Below are positions 9,387 through 18,212 of a DNA stretch of 18,902 nucleotides, piece after piece (the first letter of the stretch is position 1; each line of letters starts with the position of its first letter). The stretch covers positions 1 through 18,902 of the forward strand of contig JADNRX010000880.1 of NCBI GenBank assembly GCA_015501595.1. The letters are read 5' to 3'. The notes beneath the pieces are model-generated. The model saw only the letters and a list, made by a program, of their open reading frames with translations. It made no database searches and was not told where the DNA came from. The position numbers and the translations under genes are program-made. The DNA is from Hymenopellis radicata (Eukaryota; Basidiomycota; Agaricomycetes; Agaricales; Physalacriaceae).

Positions 9387-11163
9387 TTATGAATCCCAAA
9401 TCGCGCCAAAGGCGGGAATGCCACGGCTCATCATGCCGTAGACGACTTTCTTCGTCAAGGGCTCGTTGGAGATGATGACAACAGCTTCAGCGTCGAAGTC
9501 CTTGACCATCTTATAGGTAAGTTTGACCATGTCAGGACGACCATGGACGCGCGTATCTGGAAGACATATATCAGAAAACAGCCGAACATGGGAATGATCA
9601 TGCTCACCGTAGATGCACGCGTCGGGATCAGCTTCCTTCACAGCATCGACAAGATCAGTTCCAAACGTTTTCACAATGTTCGCGCCAGTCCACAACAGAC
9701 GAGAAGGTTGACGCTTTTCGAAGAGACAGGGCGCGATAGGTCCAATCCCGCTTCCCGTGGCAACGAAAAGGACACGGCGGAACATGATGTTGACCCGCAG
9801 AACACCCGCCACAGGTGTGCCTCTGAAGTAAATCTCTTTCGGCGGGTTGCGAATGAGCTCTTTCGTCCAGTCGCCAGCCTGAGAAACGACGAGGGAGAAC
9901 TCGTCAGTCCCTGGGACCGGCACGTTAGCGAATGCGTGCCATTCGTTAAGAGGGTCCAGCGAGACGCGACTGAACGATCCAGGCACAGGACGTGGGTGGA
10001 ATCCGAACACTAGAACGTGTGAGTAAAGGCAGGATAGTAGGATGTATCAAATTACCTTTGTAATTGACGAACAGGCGAACAGCGTGATCAGACAAAACCA
10101 CCGCGCGAACAGGGACTTTCCGCAGACGAGCCCATGGCAGGATGAGAGAACCTGGAGCACGTTAGTTGGTACGTAGATGAGACCATGAAGCGTGCTGACC
10201 TGTGATGATGAACATAAGCCACATGGGCGCAGAGTGGACAAGCGCATATCCCAAAGACGCGTCGCCCTTCCAGTCGTTGGTGAGTGAAATGACCTGAGCC
10301 CATACAAGGGCGGTGGCGGTCCAGCCCATGAACCTGTGAACGCGTTCAAAGGTATCGTGGCTTTTCGAACGGAGGGCGGGGACAGCGAAGACGATGATTC
10401 CCACTAGGAACATGAGGATGATCCAAGTGATTTCTACTGTGGCGACGGATATCTGTAATAAGGTGGTATGAGGACCTATAAGAGTGAATGATAGCTGTTG
10501 AACGTACCTCTCCACCTCGTGCCAGCTCCCTAGTTCCTTGTCCAGCCAGAACACCGAGCCACAGCGTTGCAGAAACCGCTGCACCTGAATGGATGCCGCC
10601 AAGATGATAAACTTTTGCCATCAACAAACGGAACCAGAGTGGCCATCTAGAAACGCATGGGTCAGACAAATAGGGCATGCAACAACGTCAAAGACTCACG
10701 AAGGGGGAACAGAGGTGAAGACGAAGAAGAAAGCATTGACGACGTAATCCTGTCGCATCATAATGGCGACAAAGATGTTGGCCACCGTGATCAATCCCAG
10801 TCTCTGGGAATTGACGCCATACGCCAACAGAGCGATCAAAATCGCCATGTTGGTTATGAAAACGACCCCGAAGAGTCTGTGGTAAATCGTAAAGACGAGG
10901 TGGCGGAGGTCTCGCATGACCTTGCCCTGCGTCTTGTCCGGGATGTCCTCTTCGAGATAGCCATCCCAAGGCAACTTCTCGAGAACGATGCTGGTCTCCG
11001 ATTTGGCGGGTGGCGTCCCAACGATGGTGTCGACCGACGTCTTAGACCATGATGGAGACTCCGGATTGTAAGGTCGGTAGACAAGAGGAGGGATGCTGAA
11101 AGTCTCCTCCGAATTGGACGGTTGGTAGAAAACAGGTGGGTTCCAGGAGGCGGGTGTGCTCAT
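9387..11163 (-). CDS. TmpA-like membrane flavo-oxidoreductase, copy B (intact)
   Basis: Six exons: 11163-10700, 10646-10508, 10452-10200, 10151-10056, 10009-9608 and 9556-9387. All junctions are GT-AG and in phase, giving 507 residues. The ATG at 11163 (MSTPAS) matches the start of copy A; an in-frame ATG at 11472 lies upstream of the TATA box and is rejected. Residues 1-75 are soluble, with a small internal repeat. About six membrane segments follow (roughly 90-285), with histidines in YHRLF, YHLGGIH and VHRFMGW. Next come a flavin-domain motif (EWHAFA, about 340), the NAD(P)H-binding motif ATGSGIGP (about 401-408), DTRVHGRPDM after the last intron, and the C-terminal SRGIPAFGAIWDS. The last intron (9557-9607, 51 nt) has no stop and could be wrongly read through; splicing it restores the family's DTR-HG-PDMVK motif. 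By family it should be a membrane electron-transfer flavoprotein; its substrate is unknown. This is the functional member of the duplicated pair. Confidence 0.85.
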
Positions 11164-11246
11164 CTTGAAGCTGAAGTTGGGAAGAAGTGGGTATGAAGAA
11201 CCTGAGCTGGGATGAATAATGTAGTATCGATTCGAACATGGAGCTG

Positions 11247-11253
11247 CTTTATA
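11247..11253 (-). promoter_or_regulatory. TATA box of tmpA-like copy B
   Basis: TATAAAG on the minus strand, 90 bp upstream of the ATG at 11163, in the same local context as the TATA box of copy A. It supports 11163 rather than the further upstream in-frame ATG as the start. Confidence 0.6.
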
Positions 11254-11309
11254 ACGGTCGCGCCCGTCTAAAGATGGAGAGGCAGACGTGCAGTGTATGT
11301 CCCGGTTCC

Positions 11310-12510
11310 TGGGTAACTGTATTGAGTTTAACACGTCGAGGCGTCTAAAACGTTCAAAGCAGACTGCAGTCCTCGTCGATCCAGTCGAGTCGCGTTTGAA
11401 TCGCCTTTGAATCGCGTTCCTACGACACCTGTGCACAATGCGCATTGAGTATTCGAACGCACTGCTTGGCACATGACCAGTTGAGATACTGAGACAACGC
11501 TGTACATTTCAGCCAGAATAAGCCAAACAATTTAATTCCAAGGCGTTTTAAAATCCTGTCTGCTGCCTCTTCTGAATTCGACTCCAAGGTAGGCATATCT
11601 TGGCGCACACTTTCTCCCCTTCGGCGGAGAAACAGTGAGGTACTGAGAATGAGATTAAACCAAAGGTGACTCAGATGAAATGGCATAGCACCTCTACACT
11701 GCCTTGATTCTGGAGGAGGTACGGCGCGAAGGTCTGGAGCGTGTTTATGTGTATCAATCGCGGTGTCGGGGGCGGGACGATCTGCATACCCTTTGTTGCT
11801 GTTCACAGCATCTGTCGAGCTTCAACGTGGACGCTTTCTTGGTTTCTTGGAGTGAGTTCGATTTTGTCCTGCAGTCTTAGTGAGGCTGAGTACGGCATCG
11901 GGAATGACAGGGGTGGCATTGAAAGCTACATATGCACTCACCATACTGAGCTTGGAAGTGAGACTATGCAAGGTAATGCGAAGAGCAGAAAGGACGCACC
12001 TTGTTACCTAGCAGACGTTTCTGCCTCGTCGTCTTACAGTGACAGCAACACGCTCTCAATCACTGCTGAACTTCCTGCTTGTACCGGCTTCATTATTTCT
12101 GTGAGTGAGCGCGCCTCATTCCCTGCGCAGCGAGTGATCATCGATTCATCAGGGGACGAGAGCCAGCTAAATGCACCCTTGTGGACGCGCACCCTCGATG
12201 GAGGGCTTACGCACGCCACGTTGCTGCCGTGTGGAGGTCGATACTGTGCGGCCTAATGAGGGCTTATGCGGCTAGGCATTGTTGCGTTGGCGGGGAAAAG
12301 CGGTGGTGAAAAGCGGCAGTCAGTTCAAATTCACATGGAGAGGTGTCAAATACGAGGACTTGTGGGCAAAGTTTTCAGAGAAGGGACGAAACAACAAACC
12401 TGGGGACACAGGAAATACTCTCAGTTCTTGGCTGATGCTAGTCGTACTGCACATTTCCTGTTGCAAATGGTTTAAATGGGCGAGAGGTTGGGAACCTGGA
12501 TCATTGGAGC
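11310..12510. other. About 1.2 kb present only upstream of copy B
   Basis: Copies A and B stay alignable through their promoters to a block reading GATGGAGAGGCAGACGTG (7528 and 11273), then part. The next sequence behind copy A (from about 7565) is found again only from about 12520. The intervening 1.2 kb is therefore either an insertion in unit 2 or a deletion from unit 1. It holds a 128-codon minus-strand frame (11806-11420) and a 171-codon plus-strand frame (11741-12256), neither with recognisable motifs. I saw no clear terminal inverted repeats or target-site duplication. Confidence 0.45.
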
Positions 12511-13130
12511 AAAATCGTCAGGAGCGCCAGTTGTTGATCCAGGTTCCTCTGTGCAGAGGCGCATCACAGAGCTATCCCGCCTTCGGCGGTACGAACCGCT
12601 GATCCGGAAAGAGTATATGCGGAAACGTGGCGTGAATCCGCCATGCTTAACTCTTGTCTCAAGGATTGAGAAAATAGCAACCCAAAATGGAAGATGGGGC
12701 AAGCCTGCGCGAATCGATCGATCGAGAAATGGGGTGCCGAGCAGTGGCCGAGCAGAGCAAAGATACGCACATTACCTTAAGAGGCCTGAAGTCAACAGCC
12801 CGCAAAAACGCAAATGTAGACGCGTGAGTTTTCATGAGGGACGGCTGGCATTTGAAAGTCCAATAACCACACGTCGAGTTCAGTTCTCGTTGACGTCCAC
12901 TCTCCGAAACGAAGATTGCACCTCGTCAAAAGCCCTGCGGTTTGGAAGCAGAAGTATATCAGACTAGAGGAGTCGCCGACTTACTCTCAAATCTTTCTCT
13001 CGTCCACTCTGTCAGGGTCTTGATGAATTCAATGGCGATCCCGTCCGAACTTGCATGTCCATGCTTCAACCAGGCGATAATGTGAGAGAGTTTCGATTGG
13101 ATGATATTGATAATACAGCAGGTTAGCCAC
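12510..13130. repeat. Second copy of the upstream spacer
   Basis: Homologous in order and orientation to 7565-8460 (shared blocks listed there). A 163-codon frame on the + strand (12476-12967) runs through it, but the equivalent region behind copy A is full of stops and no domain is visible, so I do not call a gene. Confidence 0.55.
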
Positions 13131-13134
13131 AAGA

Positions 13135-13260
13135 CAAAGCGCACGATTTCACCAACGCGAGCCTCGTCGAGAAAGATAAACGAGTCCCATCGCCGCTTGG
13201 AATGGATCCTGTTGTACAAGACGTTCGTCCAGGAGAGAATCGGTGACGTTTGGGTCTTGA
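13135..13260 (+). pseudogene. Fragment of the unknown decayed gene, copy 3
   Basis: About 85 bp are nearly identical to the 5' edge of copy 2. The translation PTRASSRKINESHRRLEWIL, then LYKTFVQE, matches PTRASSKKIYDSRRRLEWIL of copy 2 with mostly conservative changes. Similarity fades after about 13240, which marks the right edge of the duplicated region. The minus strand of the same DNA is also open (YNRIHSKRRWDSFIF), so strand assignment rests on agreement with the + strand frame of copies 1 and 2. Confidence 0.45.
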
Positions 13261-13593
13261 AGGACAGGAAGATACTTGAGAGGCGCGGCTTGAGACATTA
13301 AGTGAGCATCAGACAGCTATGTGTACGCGGTCACTATGAGCAAAACAGAAGACAATTCTCAACATACATCAGAAGGGTCGTTGCATGCGCTCAACGGTAG
13401 CGAAATAGGACGATAGACAGGAAGGTTTGTTGATTGCAAAGGCTGTCACAAGGGTCAGCGCTCAAACGATCCACGATGAAGTCAGTATACCTCTAAGCGG
13501 AACTCGTGTTGTAGGAGTCAGGTCGAGGAATCAAACGATGCAGCGCTGAGACCTATGTAATCAGGTTGAGTTCTCGGACGATGCAAGACATTA
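13261..13593. other. Intergenic stretch, right edge of the duplicated region
   Basis: No gene, RNA or repeat of note was recognised. It lies between the third remnant of the unknown gene and the 3' end of the homeodomain gene, and probably includes the latter's 3' untranslated region. Confidence 0.4.
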
Positions 13594-14103
13594 TTAACCT
13601 ACAGGATAAGGTTCAGGATACACTTGTGGATACCCAGAAGAATCATAGAGCAATGGTTGATGAGATGGTACTGCGGCGGCGGTCACGGCAGAAGAAAACG
13701 AGTCTTGAGGCTTGAAGGAGGGATATGTAGGCGTTGACGATTCACTTGTCAAGTCCTTTTTGCGGGGGCGTTTTTTCCTCTTGGCTGGTGGGGAATGACT
13801 GTGTCTTCAGTTTCGAGCTTAAATTGGCGAATGTCTAGAGGAGAGTCCTTGTCGCGGGTCCGTTTCTTTTCTCTGTTGCACCAGTTGGACAACCAAGTAG
13901 TAGGTCTAACATAGTGTATAATAAGCAAGGCCAAAGTGAATTAGAACATACAGATTGAGTTGAACACTGAGTTGCTGCCGGAGGTCAGGGCTAAAGGCCT
14001 CTGAACCATTTGCCTCGTATGCTGCTCTCAGTGTTTCCTGTTGCTGCTTCGTAGCTCGAATAATGTTGCGTTTTACAATGGCTGGGTCATCTGACGAGAT
14101 CAT
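13594..14103 (-). CDS. Small homeodomain protein (spliced; frame break near the 3' end)
   Basis: Exon 1 (14103-13952) starts MISSDDPAIVKRN; intron 13906-13951 is 46 nt, GTATGT...TAG; exon 2 starts at 13905. The splice joins helices 1-2 (TKQQQETLRAAYEANG, then FSPDLRQQLSVQLNL) to helix 3 (PTTWLSNWCNREKKR). Spacing fits a 60-residue homeodomain, with Leu38, Leu40 and Trp48 in place, which makes it a probable DNA-binding nuclear regulator. Position 49 is Cys instead of Phe, and the usual Asn51 reads Arg, with Asn one place earlier. In the exon 2 frame the protein ends at 13749 (102 residues). Past a CCAAGAGG stretch at about 13783, another frame gives a nuclear-localisation-like PKRKKRPRKKD and then a Ser/Pro/Tyr-rich tail ending at TAA 13594. 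One extra base would join them (about 150 residues); I found no canonical intron that does so. It is divergent from ORC2. Confidence 0.6.
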
Positions 14104-14145
14104 CGTGGTCAGAAGCGAAGACAAGTGATCGTACCTGCCATCATC

Positions 14146-15384
14146 ATGCAGCCAGACTCTGAAGATAGCGACAGCGATGCCGAGCTCACTGCCAGCTCCG
14201 ATGACGAGCAGGCGCAGGTTCCGACGACGCCCAGCAAAAAACGGAAAATTCGCTCTGCAGACGACGACCATGTCGGTCCTATGATCGTGCAGGCCGCCTT
14301 TGACGCGTACTTTACGCACGCTGCGGCGCGTCCCCAGACCTCTACCAGTGTCTTCTCTGCCATCATACCTCCTCTCTCCTCTCAGGAGTATGCAGAGGCA
14401 ACGAAGGACATGTCCGACAAGAAAATGCATTCTATTCTCTTGACGGACAACAAAGTCCGGAACACTCTGTTTACTCAGATACTACGGCAAGTCAACGAAG
14501 GCTTCAACGTGCTCTGCTATGGATACGGTTCCAAGCGCAGTATTCTAAACCAATTCGCCGTCGAACGGTGTTCGAAGCATGGACATGTCGTTGTTGTCAA
14601 TGGCTTCCAAGCGTCTTTCAACATCAAAGACATGTTCATGTCCTTCGACAGCCTTCCAGGTTACAGAGACGAAGCCTCCTCGGGCTCTTCTATCGAGATC
14701 CAGTCCAAGTCGGTCGCAGAATTCTTCTCCGAGTCACAGAAACGGCATCTATACCTCATCATCCACAACATCGACTCTCCCTCCCTCCGTACTCCCAAGG
14801 TCAAAGCTTGTCTGGAGACGTTAGCTGCGGCTGCCCACATACACATTATTGCATCCGTGGACCACGTCTCTGCACCTCTTATCTGGTCGTCTCGCGAGCG
14901 ATTTTCGTGGTTGTGGCATGACCTGACCACCCTCGCGCCGTACGACGTGGAATTAGCCCACGCTGACAGGTCGTCTATATCCGGTGCCCAGCCCACATCG
15001 CGAAAGCAGCGCGCAGATGGCCCAGAGGCCGCTGCTAATATTTCGGAAACGGCCGCCTCTCACATCCTTGCTTCTGTAAACCAAAATGCCCTCAAGCTGT
15101 TCGCTCTAATCGCGCGAAAGCAGCTTGAGGCAGTAGAAGATGCAGGTGCATCAGCCTCGAACGACATGCAACCCTACGCTATCGAGTATGAGATGCTGTT
15201 CAAGTTGACACGAGAGCAATTCATCGCCACGACCGATACGTCGCTTCGCCAATTACTTGGCGAGTTTAGGGACCATTCACTAATCGTTAGTGCTCAAGGG
15301 AGTTCGGGGCCAGAGAAGTTGTGGATACCTCTGCGCAAAGAAAGACTTACGAACGTCCTGAATGGCCTACCGTCGACAACATGA
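14146..15384 (+). CDS. ORC2: Origin recognition complex subunit 2
   Basis: The protein has 412 residues from the ATG at 14146 (MQPDSEDSDSDAEL). An alternative start is ATG 14078 (MAGSSDEIIV) with a 44-47 nt intron (14105 or 14108 to 14151) that joins in phase to CCAGAC; its donor is weak and the exon would overlap the divergent homeodomain gene. An acidic, disordered N terminus carries a basic KKRKIR. The AAA+-like core follows, with the ORC2 hallmark YGYGSKRSILNQFA at about residues 125-138 (the degenerate P-loop position), then VVVVNGF, LYLIIHNID, and a winged-helix C terminus with LLGEFRDHSLIVS and LWIPLRKERL. ORC2 is a core subunit of the six-part complex that marks replication origins. 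No intron is needed inside the main exon. It is convergent with the MFS gene, and its 3' end is partly duplicated downstream. Confidence 0.9.
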   Translation: MQPDSEDSDSDAELTASSDDEQAQVPTTPSKKRKIRSADDDHVGPMIVQAAFDAYFTHAAARPQTSTSVFSAIIPPLSSQEYAEATKDMSDKKMHSILLTDNKVRNTLFTQILRQVNEGFNVLCYGYGSKRSILNQFAVERCSKHGHVVVVNGFQASFNIKDMFMSFDSLPGYRDEASSGSSIEIQSKSVAEFFSESQKRHLYLIIHNIDSPSLRTPKVKACLETLAAAAHIHIIASVDHVSAPLIWSSRERFSWLWHDLTTLAPYDVELAHADRSSISGAQPTSRKQRADGPEAAANISETAASHILASVNQNALKLFALIARKQLEAVEDAGASASNDMQPYAIEYEMLFKLTREQFIATTDTSLRQLLGEFRDHSLIVSAQGSSGPEKLWIPLRKERLTNVLNGLPSTT

Positions 15385-15580
15385 TCTTTTCCGGTTAGAC
15401 CACACAGCTATGGGTGCCGATAACTGCTCCTCTTTTTCTTCATACCCTCATGAATGTGAGGCCCCAGCACCCGCCGACGAATACCCGGCATCCTTCTTGC
15501 TATGCAGCCACGTATGCGCTGACGATCTCTGGATGTTCCGCGCATGGTCGTCGCTGGTGGCAGCCCAGATAGCCTAGCTG
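15265..15580 (+). repeat. First copy of ORC2/MFS 3'-end duplication
   Basis: This covers the genuine last ~120 bp of ORC2 (15265-15384) followed at 15414-15580 by a degenerate copy of the last ~160 bp of the MFS gene in the same orientation as the real one. Shared pieces include CCTCTT-TTC, CCCTCATGAATGT against TCCTCATCGAATGT, and CATATGCGCTGAC-like sequence. The partner copy is at 15770-16060, offset about 490-507 bp. Confidence 0.6.
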
Positions 15581-15769
15581 AGCGTTGGTCGTTGGCTTGG
15601 AGGCATCGGTTCGAGGGTGTCCCGTAACGTCGTGTGCGCGCGCCCCAAATTTTCCAAAAAGATTATGGGTTCCTCCTTCTCTCATAGATTGTTCATTGTA
15701 TTTGTTTGTCGACACAGTGCTTAGCCAGCCACCAAATCCGCTTTTACTTTTTGCTGGAGGCAGACGCTT
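15581..15769. other. Linker between the two 3'-end repeats
   Basis: About 190 bp with no recognisable coding sequence or partner elsewhere in the window. It probably marks the junction of the duplication or sequence inserted at it. Confidence 0.3.
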
Positions 15770-15890
15770 AGTTCAAGGACCATTCGCTAATCATTGAGCA
15801 AGCACTCAAGCTTAGGGAGTTTAGTCCTACAGCAATTGCAGATACCTTTGCACAAAAAGAAAGACTGATGAACTCGGCATGAATTTTACC
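15770..15890 (+). pseudogene. Degenerate copy of the ORC2 3' end
   Basis: This aligns with 15265-15384. GGACCATTCGCTAATCATT matches the coding strand of ORC2 (GGACCATTCACTAATCGTT), and CAGATACCTTTGCACAAAAA matches the region encoding LWIPLRKE. Indels break the frame. It lies directly before the true 3' end of the MFS gene. Confidence 0.6.
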
Positions 15891-15897
15891 ATTATGA

Positions 15898-18146
15898 TCA
15901 TACAACTAGGCGCGCAGGTTCCTCTTCCTTCGTATCCTCATCGAATGTCACGGCTTTAAGCCCCAAGCACATCACGAGTTCCAATGCGGCGACGGCAACC
16001 AGTACCCAACATCCTTTCTGCCACGCAGTCACATATGCGCTGACCACCGCCTGGTATTCTAGGCCACCTTTTACGAGCTGCGACAGCGTTTCGACCACAG
16101 AATTTGGATTCAAGTCCACTAGAACGGAAGCGTACGGCGTACTTGACAGTATATCACGGTAAATGTTGTTGATTGCTGTGTAGATGTTGAGTCTGAGTGA
16201 ATAGTTGTCTGGTTCTTTGAATATACCTGTTCCTAATATTGCTACTCCAAGTGTACCTCCAAGAACTGGAGCTGTCCCGAGTAGGGCAGTCGTTGTCGAC
16301 AGGTACTGTGTCGGGAGACCAAGCTGTGGGACTACCATGGAGGTTTGTGTAGCCTACAGAGTGAGATTATTTATGGTCAACTCTTCTCATAAAGTTCACT
16401 TACCGATCCAAATCCAAGCCCAACTAGTAGCGTATAGCCTACAATGCGTCCCAAAGAGCTCGTCTCGTCCAATGTTGACAGCAGGGCCTATCCAATAGCG
16501 TCAGAATAGTCAAGAGAAGCGGCATACACCATACCAGTCCCGTTATCAATATTCCTAAAGGCACGACAAACAATGCCCGCAAGCGCATGCCGCCTTTACA
16601 GTATGGCAAGCAGTAGGTCGTCAGTACGCTGGAAATCGATGCCAATAACAAGTATGGCACGATCAAGGCCGAAGAAACGACCTGAGAGAATGACATGACT
16701 TGAAGGAACACTAATTTCATGAAATTAGAAACAACTTGAGACAGACGATAACTCATGGTACATACTAACGAGGTAGAACGTGATTCCAAAAATATGGAAG
16801 AACGTCAATGTCCTCATCGCTGAACATATTAGCCAGCCCTTAGATTTGTGTACACGTCTGCGTACCGGTCATTATCGCCACATTTCTCCATCTCCACGAA
16901 GTAAAGAGCTCTATAGGCACCACGGGCATCTCGGCCTTCCTTTCCACGAGAATGAAGAGAATAAATGCGACGCCCGCTCCTATAATGCAGCCGATGATCA
17001 CGGACGAGTCCCAAGGAAAGTCTTGACCACCCATGTTGAAAGCGACGACGATGCAGCTCAGGCATGCAATGAGAAGGAACATCCCAGCAGGTCGACTGTC
17101 GTGACAAGTTGCCGGAACGAGCGTACGCGCGCAGGAGAGGGCGGGACCCGCAGGGTTACATAGAGGAAGAGAGTGACTTCAGGAAAGATCATAAGAGACT
17201 GTGTCGGGCTAGATTGAGCCTACTGTTACGCACTAACAGGACCAAAAGGCGCCGTAAACAAGAATCTACGGATGTCTCGTGAGATATCATCTTCGGGTTT
17301 CACAAGAAGAGAGAACTCACATCCAACGCCATTGCCCAGCATGAGCAAGTGCGCCTCCTACAATCGGTCCCATGGAGTCCCCAAAGATGAATACGACGTT
17401 TATCAGGTTCATATATGCGCCTCGTTGCTTTTCGTTCGTCATCACTATAACAGGATTACTTGGACACGCGAAGCTCAAACCAGAAAAGACCTCACAAGCG
17501 ATGATAATGCACGTCAAATTGAGCAGCCCCGCACCACCAACGCCGGCCAAAAGACGACCAGCGATAAGTTGCGCGAGGCTATGAGCCGTCCCAGCGATGA
17601 TGTTTCCGATAACAAAGACCCAAAGCTCGACGATGAGGAATGTCTTGATGTCTACTGCGTCCTGCGATCGATTGAGAATTGCGCCACAGTTCAGCAAGTA
17701 AACTTACAGCGATGCGACCTATGATGGGCAAGACGACAGTGGTCGTTAAGAGATATGAAGTCGTGATCCATGTGAGCGATCCTTTGGTACCCAATTCTGA
17801 TCCTATGGTGGCCACAGAAGTCGCGACGATAGTCTCATCTATGCGAAAGATGTAGAACGAGGCGTGTCGCGTCGCGTCGCGTACGCACCTATAGCGAACA
17901 GGAAGAGAGAAAGACCGAGACTTTAAGAAACGGTCAACTGTGAATCTGACGGTACATAACACTGACAACATACCCGAGTAAAAGGATCGCAACTTGTGCA
18001 AAAGACATGTCGTTAACCTTTGGGAACTTTGCATCTTCTTTCGATACAGCCGGAATGATTTTTTCTTGCAGCGCTTGCTTTGGTTCCTTGCTCTCCGCAG
18101 TTTCCTCTCGGGGACGCATTTCTATCCCATCTTGACTGCCGCTCAT
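15898..18146 (-). CDS. MFS drug transporter, DHA2 type (14 TM), with one apparent frameshift
   Basis: Eleven exons: 18146-17974, 17920-17889, 17838-17708, 17661-17321, 17265-17234, 17176-16866, 16819-16766, 16710-16535, 16487-16404, 16353-16227 and 16175-15898. All introns are GT-AG, 46-57 nt. The sum is 1739 nt, one short of 580 codons. The missing base is in exon 6 near 17083, where VTTVDLLG must continue as MFLLIACLS in another frame. Motifs include DETIVATSVATIG after TM1, a loop GRIADAVDIK (degenerate motif A), and GDSMGPIVGG (antiporter motif C, GX3GPX2GG). GQWRWIFLFTAPFGP, NMGGQDFPWDS and a C-terminal AYVTAWQKGCWVL also match. By family it is a plasma-membrane or vacuolar proton-coupled exporter of small molecules; the substrate cannot be told. 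The last intron (16176-16226, 51 nt) is stop-free and easy to miss. It is either a recently inactivated gene or an assembly error. Confidence 0.8.
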
Positions 18147-18203
18147 AGTGGGGATGGACGTCGAGGGTCAGAAGCTTGCCTTGGGCGACCGCCGACGGGC
18201 GTG

Positions 18204-18212
18204 CTTTTATAT
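18204..18212 (-). promoter_or_regulatory. TATA box of the MFS gene
   Basis: ATATAAAAG on the minus strand, about 60 bp upstream of the ATG at 18146. Sequence and spacing fit a fungal core promoter and support that start. Confidence 0.55.

Noticed and set aside
11164..11472. N-terminal extension of tmpA-like copy B from an upstream in-frame ATG
   Set aside because: It would run through the TATA box, and copy A has no matching extension; the shared MSTPA start is preferred.
11741..12256. 171-codon plus-strand open frame
   Set aside because: No recognisable motif or conserved copy; kept only as part of the description of the 1.2 kb block.
12476..12967. 163-codon plus-strand open frame
   Set aside because: The homologous spacer behind copy A is full of stops, so selection for a protein is unlikely.
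12959..13219. 86-codon minus-strand frame with a hydrophobic stretch, also partly open in copy 2
   Set aside because: Both strands are open over the near-identical 85 bp; the + strand frame links to copy 1 as well, so the minus frame is taken as a shadow.
13906..14430. 174-codon minus-strand frame as one unspliced gene
   Set aside because: Upstream of 14103 it is the shadow of ORC2, and its 3' end reads through a clear intron; only 14103-13952 is kept as homeodomain exon 1.
15362..15577. 71-codon plus-strand frame after ORC2
   Set aside because: It is the reverse strand of the degenerate MFS 3'-end copy, not a gene.
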